Assembly (NCBI RefSeq): GCF_000720475.1
Contig: NZ_JOAP01000020.1
Location: forward strand, 124,001 to 188,000
DNA length: 64,000 nucleotides
From: Streptomyces aureocirculatus
Lineage (GTDB): Bacteria > Actinomycetota > Actinomycetes > Streptomycetales > Streptomycetaceae
Reading direction: 5' to 3'
In this document: piece by piece, positions 1 to 9,040 of the stretch
How the letters are laid out: each line of letters starts with the position of its first letter
How positions within the stretch are numbered: the first letter of the stretch is position 1
The notes under the pieces: generated by a model
Told to the model about the DNA's origin: nothing
Seen by the model: only the letters and a program-made list of their open reading frames with translations
Database searches by the model: none
Position numbers and translations under genes: made by a program

Positions 1-26
1 GAATCCTGCCGAGTGCACAACAGGCA

Positions 27-63
27 AGAGGCCCCAGGAGATCATCCTGGGGCCTCTGGTTTT
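27..63. terminator. Rho-independent terminator, 13-bp perfect stem
   Basis: AGAGGCCCCAGGA (27-39) pairs perfectly with TCCTGGGGCCTCT (45-57) around a 5-base loop, followed by GGTTTT on the plus strand. It most likely ends a gene lying left of the window. Confidence 0.75.
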
Positions 64-289
64 GGCCGTACGGCGGCGAAGTGCAGCAACCGCGTCAGCC
101 GGTACGGCCCATCGCTTCCGACAGCTTGCCGATCCCGTCTCGTACTTCCCTACGGCCTGGCCAGTGATGGCTTCGTCGGCATCAGCGAGCATCACCGCAG
201 GGTCGGTCGCGCCCCGGCCCGGGTCATGTCCGGTTCCGCTAAGGGTGCGTGGCCGCAAAAGCCGGTGTGCGGGCGGACCGCGTACGACG

Positions 290-327
290 GAGAGCGCCCG
301 GCTAGGAAATCTCAGCCGGGCGCTCTC
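290..327. terminator. Hairpin terminator, 14-bp stem
   Basis: GAGAGCGCCCGGCT (290-303) pairs with AGCCGGGCGCTCTC (314-327) around a 10-base loop. It lies downstream of the minus-strand gene ending at 437 and could terminate it. There is no long T run, so termination strength is uncertain. Confidence 0.6.
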
Positions 328-436
328 CTGGCTTCGGCCCTCCCATGATTGCCTGACAGCACTCAGCAGCGATGGGGTGTGATGTCCCGGGCCGATGTTT
401 CTCCTCGTGTCACTGCGACCCGCTCACCCAGGATGC

Positions 437-808
437 TCAGCAGGGGAGAGTGGTCTTGCCGGCAGCGCCGGTGGCGCCGGTGGTGCCGTTCGCGAACATC
501 GTGGCCGCGGTTCCATCGCCGCCGGGCTTACCCGGGCACACCGGGCTGGCCGCGCCACCGGCGCCGCCCGTGCCGCCCGTGTGGCCGCCCGTGACGACGG
601 CGGCGCCGCCGTTGCCGGTGCCGCCGAGGCCACCGATACCACCGAGAACGCCAACGCCGTTGGCCCCGTTAGTGCCGGGGGCCCCGGCGGCGCTGTGGGC
701 CCGGGCGCTGCCCGCACCCGGCTGGGCGGCGGCGAGAGCGGGCGTCACGGTAAGGCCGGCTACGGCGATCGTGGCGATCAGGAAGGTCCTGGCAGTGGTT
801 GTGCGCAT
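437..808 (-). CDS. Small secreted glycine-rich (collagen-like) protein
   Basis: The 123-residue product begins MRTTTARTFLIATIAVAGL, a clear Sec signal peptide with likely cleavage after the ALAAAQ region. The mature part is almost entirely Gly, Ala and Thr. It contains loose Gly-X-Y triplets (GAPGTNGANG, then GGIGGLGGTG) reminiscent of bacterial collagen-like or PGRS-type low-complexity proteins, and just two cysteines, one in SPVCPG and one as the final residue. I chose the ATG at 808 rather than the upstream in-frame ATG at 838 because the signal peptide starts there. No Shine-Dalgarno sequence is obvious. The function is unknown; it is presumably a surface or matrix protein. Low-complexity coding in GC-rich DNA is easy to over-call, but the signal peptide and the Cys placement argue for a real gene. 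Confidence 0.6.
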   Translation of the reverse strand: MRTTTARTFLIATIAVAGLTVTPALAAAQPGAGSARAHSAAGAPGTNGANGVGVLGGIGGLGGTGNGGAAVVTGGHTGGTGGAGGAASPVCPGKPGGDGTAATMFANGTTGATGAAGKTTLPC

Positions 809-980
809 GGTACGCCAACAATGCTGCCTCGCCGGCACCCAACCGCGACACCGTGGAGTGACTGAGCTTTACAGGGAGGCCGTGAGTGCGGGCCTGCCTA
901 CCTGTAGCGCCCTCCCAGTATTTTCCCCCGAGTAGCAGCAGAGACGGTGCACGCAGCGCCGTAAGAAAACGGGTCCACGC

Positions 981-2340
981 CTATGGCCGGTCGGTGAGGA
1001 CGAGTATGCAGGATTCCCCGGGCTCGACGGACACAGTGCGATCGGGGAGCGCGATGTCGATCGGGTCTCGGTCTGACTTTGGGACGGTGAGCCGCAGTTT
1101 TCCGGCGCCGAGTCGCAGCCGGACGCCCCAGTGTCCCTGGTAGCGGATCGCGAAGCTGTATTCGGACAGCTCGGGCAGCGGTGGGGGATCGAGGTGCAGC
1201 GTCCCATTACGGGTATCTAGTCCGGTCAGGCCTCGCTGAATCAGGTCCAGTGTGCCCGCCATGGCGCCGAGGCGGATGCCCTCGCCCGTGGTGCCGCCCT
1301 GAACGTCGGCGATGTCTCCGGCCAGTGCCTCCTGGATGTAGGTCCAGGCGTCGGAGCGGCGGGCGCGGGCCAGGATCCAGCCGTGGACGAGGCTGCTGAG
1401 GGTGGATCCGTGGCTGGTGCGGGACAGGTAGTAGTCGACGGTGCGCTGCCATGTGGCGTCGTCGAGCGTGTACCCCAACTGCGTGAACAGGCCGCGGAGC
1501 TCGGTCGGGGTGGCGAGCCCGGCCCAGAGCCGGGCGATCTGTGCCAGCATTTCGGCGCCTTCGGTGTGCAGGGCGGCGGTGGCGGTAGGTGAGCAGGGCA
1601 CGGGAAACCTCGGGGAAGTGCAGGTTGAGGTAGGGCAGAACGAGCAGTTCGTCCCAGAAGACATGGCCCCGGTAGGCCTCGCCGTGCAGTCCCCGGGCCG
1701 GTACGCCGACGTCCAGGTCCGCCGTGTGCGGGGAGAGGGTCTGCAGTACGTGGAAGAGGTGCAGCCGCAGCACCGGCCCCGCGCTCCGGGGAACGTCCAG
1801 TTCGGCGTTGCACCATAGCTGCCGCCAGGCCGTCCGGTGGGAGGTCAGCAGGGCGGTGGCGTCGGGCGCTCGGCGCACCCGGTCGACAGCGGCGTGCAGC
1901 GGGTCGCTGATCGCGGGGTCGCGGGAGGTGTGCAGTGCGACGGTCTTGTCGACGGTCACGGTCTGACCGTCGGTGAGCGAGAACCTCAGTCGTTGCACCG
2001 CTCGCCCGGTGTCTTGTTCGACGGTCGTGTCCGGGGTGCGGGCCCGGTCCACGCCGATGACCAGGCCGAAGCCGCCGCGCCGCCCGGCCTCGACGCCCGC
2101 GAGGGCGTCCTCGACGACGGCGGTGCGGGCGGCGGGGACACCGAGGCGGCGGGCTGCCTCCAGGACCAGGGCGGGGTCGGGCTTGCCGGGCAGGTTCAGG
2201 CGGGCGGCCTCGGCACCATCGACCAGGGTGTCGAAGAGGTCCCGTACGCCCGCGTGGCCGAGGAGTTCTGGAGCGTGCCGGGACGCGGACGCGGCGGCCC
2301 GGGGGATTCCGGCTGATCGCAGTATGTGCAGCAGCCGGAT
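981..2340 (-). pseudogene. Eroded beta-phosphoglucomutase / GH65 sugar phosphorylase fusion
   Basis: Read from 2340 downwards, the strand first encodes the C-terminal half of a HAD-superfamily beta-phosphoglucomutase (PGKPDPALVLEAARRLGV, then a VVEDALAGVEAG motif). Its catalytic N-terminal Asp motif is absent. It then jumps into a glycoside hydrolase family 65 phosphorylase with most of its N-terminal domain missing. Near 1590 the frame changes between LLTYRHRR and TATAALHTEGAEML, with the expected block between them gone. Soon after, GAEMLAQIARLWAG jumps to LFTQLGYTLDD, removing the region that normally carries the GPDEY catalytic acid. The C-terminal part (SRTSHGSTLSSLVHGW, then GTTGEGIRLGAMAGT) is well preserved to the stop at 981. 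Such fusions commonly sit beside phosphoketolase genes in actinomycetes, as here. It is certainly non-functional. Confidence 0.85.
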
Positions 2341-2358
2341 CGTGTGGGCCGGTGCACG

Positions 2359-4752
2359 TCAGGCGCTCCAGGTCCAGTCGGTGACCTCGGGGAGGTCGGT
2401 GCCGTGTTCGCGGATCCAGGCGTGGTGCAGCAGCCGGGTGTCCTCCATCTGCTGCCGTACGCCGGCGGCGCGGACGGCGAGGCCCGGCACGCGGTCGATG
2501 ACGTCCATCACCAGCCGATAGCGGTCGAGGTCGTTGCGGACCACCATGTCGAAGGGCGTCGTGGTGGTGCCGATCTCCTTGTAACCGCGGACGTGCAGGT
2601 TGGGGTGGCCGGTACTGCGGTAGGTGAGCCGGTGGATCAGCCAGGGGTAGCCGTGGTAGGCGAAGATGACCGGCTTGTCCTGGGTGAACAGGGCGTCGTA
2701 CTGGGCGGCGGGCATGCCGTGCGGGTGCTCCTCGGCGGGCAGCAGACGGGCGAGGTCGACGACGTTGACGACTCGCACGGCCAGGTCCGGAAGGTGATGG
2801 CGCAGCAGTCGCGCCGCGGCCAGCACCTCCTGGGTGGGGACGTCGCCCGCCGCGGCGAGCACCACGTCCGGCTCCCGTGCGGTGTTCTCCGTGCCGGCCC
2901 AGGTCCAGATCCCCGCCCCGCGGGCGCAGTGGGCACGCGCCTGGCTCAGGGTCAACCAGTCGAAGGAGGGCTGCTTGCCGGCCACGACGACGTTGACGCG
3001 GTCGCGGGAGTGCAGCACGTGGTCGGCCACCACGAGGAGGGTGTTGGCGTCCGGGGGCAGGTAGACCCGTACGACCTCAGGCGACTTGTTGAGGACGTGG
3101 TCGATGAAGCCGGGGTCCTGGTGGGAGAAGCCGTTGCTGTCCTGGCGCCACACGTGCGAGGTGAGGAGGTAGTTCAGGGAGGCGATGGGCGCGCGCCAGG
3201 GCAGGGTGCGGGAGGTGCGCAGCCACTTGATGTGCTGGTTGACCATGGAGTCGACGATGTGGACGAACGCCTCGTAGCAGGAGAACAAGCCGTGCCGGCC
3301 GGTGAGTAGATAGCCCTCCAGCCAGCCCTGGCAGGTGTGTTCGGACAGGATCTCCATGACGCGGCCGTGCCGGTCGAGGTCCTCGTCGCTGTCCAGCATT
3401 TCGGCCTGCCAGGCCTTGCCGCTGGCGGCGTACACGGCCTGGAGGCGGTTGGATGCGGTCTCGTCGGGGCCGACGACGCGGAAGTCCCGCCGCTCGCTCG
3501 TGGCCGCCATGACGGATTCGAGCAGGTCACCGAGGATCTGAGTGGGCTCGTGCAGGGTCGCGCCGGGCTTGTCGACGGTGACGGCGAACTTCTCCAGGGA
3601 CACTGAGGGAAGGTCGCGTAACAGCAGGCCGCCGTTGGCGTGCGGGGTCGCGCCGAGACGGCGCGCGCCCTTAGGAACACAGGCGAGAACCTGCTCGCGG
3701 GGTCGTCCCCGCTGGTCGAAGAGTTCTTCGGGCCGGTAGGAGCGCAGCCACTCCTCCAGTTGTCCCAGACGTTCCGCGCTGTCGCGGACACCGGCCAGCG
3801 GGACCTGGTGGGAGCGCCAGGTGCCCTCCACCGGCAGCCCGTCGACCTCTGCGGGCCCGGTCCAGCCCTTGGGGGTGCGCAGCACGATCATGGGCCACGC
3901 GGGCCGGCCGGTCGCGCCCTCCTGACGCGCCGCGCTCCAGATCTCGGTGATGCGGTCCAGGGCGGTGTCCATCGCCCGGGCCATGTCCCGGTGCACCTGG
4001 AGCGGATCGTGGCCCGTGACGTGGAGAGGGGCGTGGCCGTACCCCCGCAGCAGATCGTCGAGTTCGTCCTCCGGAATCCGGGACAGGACCGTGGGGTTGG
4101 CGATCTTGTAGCCATTGAGGTGCAGGATCGGAAGGACCGCACCGTCGTGAGTGGGGTCGAGGAACTTGTTGGAGTGCCAGGAGGCGGCGAGGGGGCCGGT
4201 CTCGGCTTCGCCGTCGCCGATCACGCAGGCGACCAGGAGGTCGGGGTTGTCGAGCGCGGCGCCATAGGCGTGGGACAGCGCGTAGCCGAGTTCGCCGCCC
4301 TCATGGATGGAGCCCGGTGTCTCCGGGGCCACGTGGCTCGGCACTCCGCCGGGGAAGGAGAACTGACGGAACAGCCGCTCCATGCCCGTCACGTCCCGGC
4401 TCACATCGGGATAGGTCTGGCTGTAGCTGCCCTCCAGCCAGGAGTTGGCGAGGACCGCGGGCCCGCCGTGGCCCGGCCCCCAGATGCACAAGGCGTTCTG
4501 GCCGCGCTTGTTGATCAGGCGGTTGAGGTGGGTGTGGACCAGGTTGAGCCCCGGGGAGGTGCCCCAGTGTCCGAGCTGGCGCGGCTTGATGTGCTCGGGC
4601 CGCAGTGGCTGCGTGAGCAGGGGATTGGCCAGCAGGTAGATCTGGCCGACAGCCAGGTAGTTGGCGGCCCGCCAGTGAGCGTCCAGCGCGCACAGTTCGT
4701 CGTCGGTCAACGTCATGGTGCTGGTCCGGTGTTCTTGCGCGGCGTGCGACAT
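2359..4752 (-). CDS. xfp: Xylulose-5-phosphate/fructose-6-phosphate phosphoketolase
   Basis: This is a thiamine-diphosphate enzyme cleaving xylulose 5-phosphate (and usually fructose 6-phosphate) with phosphate to acetyl phosphate plus glyceraldehyde 3-phosphate or erythrose 4-phosphate. The 797-residue length is typical. Visible family signatures are [20 protein letters not shown] near residue 90, [17 protein letters not shown], the ThDP-binding [19 protein letters not shown], and the C-terminal [16 protein letters not shown]. The ATG at 4752 (MSHAAQEH) is preferred because GAGG lies about 10 bases upstream and the resulting N-terminus matches the family ([16 protein letters not shown] soon after). 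The gene lies next to a universal stress protein gene and a wrecked sugar phosphorylase, a set often seen in Streptomyces low-oxygen/dormancy regions. Confidence 0.95.
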   Translation of the reverse strand: MSHAAQEHRTSTMTLTDDELCALDAHWRAANYLAVGQIYLLANPLLTQPLRPEHIKPRQLGHWGTSPGLNLVHTHLNRLINKRGQNALCIWGPGHGGPAVLANSWLEGSYSQTYPDVSRDVTGMERLFRQFSFPGGVPSHVAPETPGSIHEGGELGYALSHAYGAALDNPDLLVACVIGDGEAETGPLAASWHSNKFLDPTHDGAVLPILHLNGYKIANPTVLSRIPEDELDDLLRGYGHAPLHVTGHDPLQVHRDMARAMDTALDRITEIWSAARQEGATGRPAWPMIVLRTPKGWTGPAEVDGLPVEGTWRSHQVPLAGVRDSAERLGQLEEWLRSYRPEELFDQRGRPREQVLACVPKGARRLGATPHANGGLLLRDLPSVSLEKFAVTVDKPGATLHEPTQILGDLLESVMAATSERRDFRVVGPDETASNRLQAVYAASGKAWQAEMLDSDEDLDRHGRVMEILSEHTCQGWLEGYLLTGRHGLFSCYEAFVHIVDSMVNQHIKWLRTSRTLPWRAPIASLNYLLTSHVWRQDSNGFSHQDPGFIDHVLNKSPEVVRVYLPPDANTLLVVADHVLHSRDRVNVVVAGKQPSFDWLTLSQARAHCARGAGIWTWAGTENTAREPDVVLAAAGDVPTQEVLAAARLLRHHLPDLAVRVVNVVDLARLLPAEEHPHGMPAAQYDALFTQDKPVIFAYHGYPWLIHRLTYRSTGHPNLHVRGYKEIGTTTTPFDMVVRNDLDRYRLVMDVIDRVPGLAVRAAGVRQQMEDTRLLHHAWIREHGTDLPEVTDWTWSA

Positions 4753-5277
4753 GAAAGGACCTCGTGAACGTCGTCGGATGGTTCGAGGGGCCGGTGGAGC
4801 AAGGCGAGGACTACGTGCCGCAGCATGACCGGAAGGGAGACGTGCCACGCGTCGCCGTGGGTCTCGCGGCGGCTCACGACGAAGTCCGGGGGGGAAAACT
4901 TGTGAGGGGTTCGTGCTGAGAGCGTCTGGCTTGTCGTGGTGTTTGGAGGGCACGGCGGCGAGGGCGGTGCTTGGTTCCGGCCGAACTTTGGCCCGAGGCC
5001 GGCCGCCACGTCCCTACCGGTCGCAACGGCACTGCGGGACCATGGGGACGGGGTACAACGCCCGGGCAAGAGCCGCCGCTTGCCTGTTGGACAGACGCTC
5101 AAATCGTGGCTCTCAGTGAGGGTGAATCTCCCTCCTCGACGCTCGTTCTCCGAATGTGCGTGGGAACTGGACCTTCGTTGTGCCCCCGAGTCGTGGTGGC
5201 AACGGTCCTGCTTCGCTTGGACGCATGCTGCGTTCTGCGGTGCGGCTGTGTGAACGCCCGGCGGGACGTGACCTGGA
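4753..5277. other. 525-bp gap between phosphoketolase and stress-protein genes
   Basis: No gene here is convincing. A minus-strand frame across 4713-5102 gives a short stretch that looks mildly protein-like around [15 protein letters not shown], but it overlaps the start of the phosphoketolase gene and matches no family I know. It probably contains the phosphoketolase promoter and 5' region. Confidence 0.35.
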
Positions 5278-5712
5278 TCAGACTCGGACGACGACCACGG
5301 GGCAGGGGGCCAGATGCACGCAGTGCTGGCTCACCGAACCGAGCAGCGCCTGCGTGAAGGCACCGTGGCCGCGGTTGCCCACTACGAGCAGGTCAGCTCC
5401 CTGTGCTGCCGTGATCAGGGCCTTGGCCGCGTTACCGTCTATCACGGCCTGACGGATCTCGACACCTGGCTCATCCTTCGTGACCTGCGCCACCGCCTCC
5501 GACAGGGTTTTGCCGAAGGTACTCTCGAAGTCATCGGGCAGCGGGAGCGGCGGCCACCCGGCAGTCGTCGGGTAGTCCCAGGCGATCAGAGATTCAACGA
5601 CGCTGGACGTCACCCGCGCCTGACGCACCGCCCACCGCAACGCCGCGCGGGAGGGGGGCGAGCCGTCAACCCCGACCACAATCCTTCGCCGTTCACCGGC
5701 TTGAGTGACCAT
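5278..5712 (-). CDS. Universal stress protein (UspA family, ATP-binding type)
   Basis: The 144-residue single Usp domain has the N-terminal RRIVVGVDGSPPSRAALRWA strand/helix and the C-terminal nucleotide motif G-2x-G-9x-G-S (VVGNRGHGAFTQALLGSVSQ), which places it in the ATP-binding class. Usp proteins are cytoplasmic stress or starvation factors; actinomycete ones are often induced by hypoxia through DosR/OsdR-type systems. I chose the ATG at 5712 (MVTQAGERR) rather than the upstream one at 5751 because GGAAGG sits six bases before it. Neighbouring genes are on the same strand but about 500 bp away. Confidence 0.93.
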   Translation of the reverse strand: MVTQAGERRRIVVGVDGSPPSRAALRWAVRQARVTSSVVESLIAWDYPTTAGWPPLPLPDDFESTFGKTLSEAVAQVTKDEPGVEIRQAVIDGNAAKALITAAQGADLLVVGNRGHGAFTQALLGSVSQHCVHLAPCPVVVVRV

Positions 5713-6608
5713 GTCCGACCTTCCTTCCAATGTGATGACGAGCCTTGCCACGGCGACTGACGAGCCGCGGTCGGACGGACGGAGAATCTGGCCATCGGCC
5801 TACCAGGAGTAGATGCGGGACAAGATCTGGGTGCGCGCCACCTGTTCGGGTCCTGGACAGGTCACGAGCACCGGCATGCCGCTAGGGTCACGGCCTTCCC
5901 CCCAGGTGCAACCATCGGCCATCTGCGTGCTGATGTGGGCGTCCCTGTCCTTGAGTACTTGTTCGCTGCGGACCAGAGCCGACTCACTGGGCGCAGCCCA
6001 CATGAGGCACGGGATGCCGATACCTCCGGTCCAGTGCGGAGCGCGCCGACCCACGGAGCGCAGATAGAGCTGAGAGCCCCCATCACCGACCAGGAGTGCC
6101 GCTTCGCCGGCGCCGACGCACAGCTCACTCTCGCGTCCACCCTTGGTTGGGGGTCACGCTCGTGCAAGCAGGGATTCGGCCTTAGGAGTGGGCACGCTCC
6201 AGGAGCGCGACATCTGAGAGTCGATGCGCTGCCGGGGGCCGGGGCCGCACGACACACGCTAGTCCTTCACGCCTGACCTGGATAGCCGTCAAGTGGCCGG
6301 CTGAGTAGGACGTGTACGCCAACCCGGTCACTTACGGCAGACTCAGTCCGGCGAGTTGCCAGCCCACGGGTAACGCCCCGGACCCCATCCGCTCCGAGGC
6401 AACACGCAGGTCGGTGCCTGACCAACGCCAAGGCGGTTGGCGATTGCGGACACCGTCCAAAGCCTTGCAGGCGGCCGCCAGCCTGGCCCGGCACCGTGCC
6501 CCGAGCGTCGGCGTCTATCCACTGACGCTGGCGGCCCAGCTCGCTGCCACCGAACTAGAACGGGCCGATCCGCACACGATCGTCGCCTTCGCCTATCCCG
6601 AACAGATG
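5713..6608. other. Decayed stretch without an intact gene
   Basis: Several short frames on both strands cover this stretch, none with a recognisable domain, signal peptide or ribosome binding site. A plus-strand frame ending at 6611 has a protein-like tail (VYPLTLAAQLAATELERAD) that may be a fragment of a lost gene. Flanking regions are full of pseudogenes, so this is probably eroded sequence. Confidence 0.4.
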
Positions 6609-6854
6609 TGACGGTGGCGCCCCCTGATCAAATGGCTTCTCGCCGTCCCGCACTACCTGGTGCTGTCTGCCCTGGGCGTCGCGGCGACAGCCGTCGTGAT
6701 CATGGGGTTCTTCGCCGTGCTGTTCACCGGCATTTATCCGCAGCGGCTCCGAGACAAGGCGCGACGGCGGAACTGTCCGAGCACCGTCGGCTGGATCGGC
6801 CTGGGAGCCGCCCAGGTTCGACGGGATGATCCCCCGCCATACGCCGCGGCCTGA
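6609..6854 (+). pseudogene. DUF4389 membrane-protein fragment
   Basis: Directly after an in-frame stop at 6609-6611 the plus strand encodes RWRPLIKWLLAVPHYLVL, then a hydrophobic segment and FFAVLFTGIYPQRLRD. This is the conserved DUF4389 core, in which a basic motif is followed by a transmembrane helix and the FTG-YP-L-D signature. After RLRD the frame becomes an unrelated basic tail and stops at 6854, so both the N-terminus and the later membrane helices are missing. DUF4389 proteins usually have two copies of this unit and about 200 or more residues. The first usable start codon (GTG, 6660) lies inside the helix, so this is best read as a remnant. Confidence 0.7.
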
Positions 6855-7103
6855 AGGAGTACGCCGATCAGTGGGCCAGACGTCGACGGAAGGCAGCGCC
6901 TGGCCCACCCTCCGGCAGGACGAGAGGGGCCGTTGTGTGGCGTGGTGCCGGATCGCGCCGACGCCGGGGATGCGAAGTGCGGGGGTTGCAACTGGCACGG
7001 GCTTCGATTGTGTCCCTGAAGGCAAGAGCGCCATCAGAGGAGCAGCCGAAAGAACATGACGGCACCTCGGGCGGTGTACTGGCACCCAGTCCGGGGAGGG
7101 CGT

Positions 7104-7541
7104 ATGGAACGCAGGGGATACATCCGGAGGGCAGGAGCAGCCGTGACGCTGGCCGCAGGCGGTGTCATGGCCATGGCCCCCGGGGTGGCCGCGGCCACGC
7201 CCACACCCGCGGCCGCGTACAACAAGGCATGCGGCACCGGCTACAAGGTCGTCAACCAAGTCAACATCGGAAAGGCGGGGACGACCTATCTGACCTACAA
7301 CCCCGCGACAGGAAAGAACTGTGCCGTAACGATCCGAAGCGCCCCGGGCCCTGCCGCCCATATGTACGTCTGGGTCCAGCGTGACGACACCAGAGACTAC
7401 GCCGACGACGACGGCTACTACCGGTCGTACGCGGGGCCCGTCTACCTTGCCGCCAAGGGCTACTGCGTTTCCTGGGGCGGGGTGATCGCTGACGAGTCAG
7501 CCGGCAAGAGCGGCACCAACTGCGGTCGGACCACCAGGTGA
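7104..7541 (+). CDS. Secreted spore-associated protein homologue
   Basis: The 145-residue protein begins MERRGYIRRAGAAVTLAAGG, a signal peptide ending near GVAAATPTPAAA. The mature domain matches, from memory, the Streptomyces spore-associated protein family: YNKACGTGYKVVNQVNIG, a GTTYLTYNPATGKNCAVT strand, DDDGYYRSYAGPVYLAAKGY, and cysteines in ACG, NCA, YCV and NCG that should form two disulfides. It is probably exported and deposited on spores or aerial hyphae; the molecular function is unknown. The ATG at 7104 follows GGGGAGGG by three bases. A further in-frame ATG at 7056 would extend the basic N-terminus by 16 residues and cannot be excluded. Confidence 0.85.
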   Translation: MERRGYIRRAGAAVTLAAGGVMAMAPGVAAATPTPAAAYNKACGTGYKVVNQVNIGKAGTTYLTYNPATGKNCAVTIRSAPGPAAHMYVWVQRDDTRDYADDDGYYRSYAGPVYLAAKGYCVSWGGVIADESAGKSGTNCGRTTR

Positions 7542-7855
7542 CATGCGCTCCAGTGTCCGGTAACGAAAGAATTTGGCCGCAACGCTGCTTATTGTCGACC
7601 CGCTCGGCATCACGAACTCCCCGCCGGCCGACGGCGAGACATAGCGCACCGGAAATCACAATTCCTGCCACGCTGCGGCCTGGTCCGACAACTGCCCGAC
7701 GGCGTCGGCACGCCCTTGAGGCATGACTACCGCTAGCCCCGGGCCACCGTCCCACGCCGCCGGACTGGCCGCACTGTGGCCACGGCGCGACCCCAGCCGA
7801 TCCGGTCGGCTGCCGTGGCATCCGCGCCGGTGACCACACCGCCTGCCCAGCCCAC
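7542..7855. other. Non-coding stretch
   Basis: I see no gene, hairpin or repeat with support here. It separates the spore-associated protein gene from a pentapeptide-repeat remnant. Confidence 0.4.
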
Positions 7856-8285
7856 TTGAACGAGGCCGACAGCGACGCCTATTTCGCGGCGCTGTCACCC
7901 GGCAGCGACATCGACCACCGCGCCACCCCGTTCACCGGGGCATCCTTTGCCGGCGACGCCCGGTTTGTCGATGCACGGTTTGATGCGGTGTCGCGCTTTG
8001 GGCCGCTGGTGTGCGGGGTAGGCGGGTGGTGTTGGACGGTGCGGTGTTCCAGCAGCCGGTGACAGTGGAGATCGCTGCCCGTCAGGTGAGCTGTGCGCGC
8101 ACCCGGTGGGCGTCGACGGCCACTTTGCATCTGCGCTACGCCGAGTTGGATCTGGGAGACGCGGTCTTCGAGTACCCGGTGCTGGTCTCCGCCCGCCCCG
8201 CCCCTTTCCCTCTGCCCGCTTCAGGTTCGACGCCTCAGACAGAGTTGCCCGGCCTGGAGCCTGATGTGTGCCTGGCTTCGGTGTC
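7856..8285 (+). pseudogene. Frameshifted pentapeptide-repeat protein fragment
   Basis: The reading LNEADSDAYFAALSPG, then pentapeptide-like units (ATPFTGASFAGDARFVDARF) and FGPLVC matches the N-terminal part of a pentapeptide-repeat protein common in Streptomyces. The continuation is in another frame from about 8015: VVLDGAVFQQPVTVEIAARQ, then CARTRWASTATLHLRYAELD. There is therefore a frameshift near 8010-8025, and most of the repeat array expected between the two parts is missing. The similarity stops around 8285 (DVCLASVS), where recombinase-like sequence begins. Confidence 0.7.
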
Positions 8286-8857
8286 ACCCGCTGGAAACTC
8301 ACCGGCGAAAAGCCCAGCAAGTCGAGTGGGAACAAAAACACCACGCCGACCCGGCCAAGTACGGCCCGTACAACCACTCCGGCAAGGTCTTCACCCAAGC
8401 CGACGGAAGCCCTTGGCACCCCAACAACGTTTCCCAAGCCTTCGAACGCTTCGTCAAGCGACTTGGCATGCCACCCATCCGACTCCACGACCTACGGCAC
8501 TGCGCCGCATCCCTCAGCCTTGCCGCGGGCCTGTCCATGAAGGCAATCCAGGCCCTCCTCGGCCACAGCAGCTACCAGCTCACCGCCGACACCTACACCT
8601 CGCTGATGCCGCAGTTCGAGCAGGCGGCAGCCAACGCACCCGTCGAGCTCGTACCGCGCCGCAAGACGGTTGAGCAGCTCACCACGGAAAAGCTGTCCAC
8701 CGTGCCCGCGGCGATGGATGAGGATCCTGCCGTCTCCGCAATGACGGAAGAGACGACGCCCAGCGCCGACAAGCCTGATCAGAAGGGCGAAGACGACTGC
8801 CACCTTCGCCTTGTCCTTCCCCCCGTGGCCTTGGACGACGCCCCGGACGCCGCCTGA
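8286..8857 (+). pseudogene. Truncated tyrosine recombinase (integrase), C-terminal half
   Basis: In frame to the stop at 8857 the sequence encodes the C-terminal catalytic half of a phage/ICE-type integrase: RRKAQQVEWEQKHH, VFTQADGSPWHPNNVSQAFE, the box II HDLRHCAASLSLAAGL, LGHSSYQLTADTYTSL with the second His and the nucleophile Tyr, and an acidic tail. The N-terminal SAM-like domain and the first catalytic Arg region are absent. It abuts a pentapeptide-repeat remnant with no start codon or ribosome binding site, so it is a relic of an integrated element. No tRNA gene or att repeat is visible nearby. Confidence 0.8.
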
Positions 8858-8890
8858 CGCGCTGTCCCCCGTTTGTCCTCCGGTCTGCTA

Positions 8891-8925
8891 AAGAGCCCCG
8901 TGGAGATCGCTCCAAGGGGGCTCTT
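8891..8925 (+). terminator. Terminator after the integrase remnant
   Basis: AAGAGCCCC (8891-8899) pairs with GGGGCTCTT (8917-8925), and an inner TGGAG/CTCCA pair extends the stem around a short loop. It lies just after the integrase stop. Confidence 0.6.
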
Positions 8926-8979
8926 CGCTGCTCCGCCGCTGGTCACAGGCGTGAGCGCGGGCCGTGCGCAACCCAGGTT

Positions 8980-8991
8980 TTGTCCTGACAA
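8980..8991 (+). promoter_or_regulatory. Putative GntR-family operator TTGTCCTGACAA
   Basis: TTGTC-CT-GACAA is a perfect inverted repeat 50 bp upstream of the GntR regulator start. A 9/12 match (ATGTTATGACAA) lies at 9871-9882 upstream of the transporter operon. HutC/GntR regulators typically bind such short palindromes and control their own gene together with the neighbouring transporter. That this is the operator is inferred. Confidence 0.55.
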
Positions 8992-9040
8992 CAGAACTTC
9001 CGAACTTCCCGTCATCATCTCCCCGGACTACGCTCGCCCC

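Larger units (their letters stand above)
1..436. other. Intergenic stretch with two strong hairpins, no convincing gene
   Basis: I see no gene here. The open frames that cross it run straight through two near-perfect hairpins and have no recognisable domain or credible ribosome binding site. The left edge is probably the 3' end of a gene outside the window, since the first hairpin lies at 27-57. Confidence 0.5.

Noticed and set aside
13..348. Plus-strand open frame of 111 codons at the left edge
   Set aside because: It runs through two near-perfect terminator-like hairpins and has no domain or ribosome binding site.
372..935. Plus-strand Pro-rich frames opposite the Gly-rich secreted protein
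   Set aside because: Antisense shadow of the Gly-rich codons; the minus strand has the signal peptide.
4713..5102. Minus-strand frame of 129 codons upstream of phosphoketolase
   Set aside because: It overlaps the phosphoketolase start, composition is erratic and no family or ribosome binding site supports it.
5813..6067. Short open frames on both strands in the 5.8-6.3 kb stretch
   Set aside because: No domain, no Shine-Dalgarno and overlapping frames of equal length on both strands; treated as eroded DNA.
8860..9040. tRNA gene as an integration site next to the integrase remnant
   Set aside because: No cloverleaf, T-loop GGTTCGAATCC-like box or CCA end is present; only a terminator and the GntR operator.
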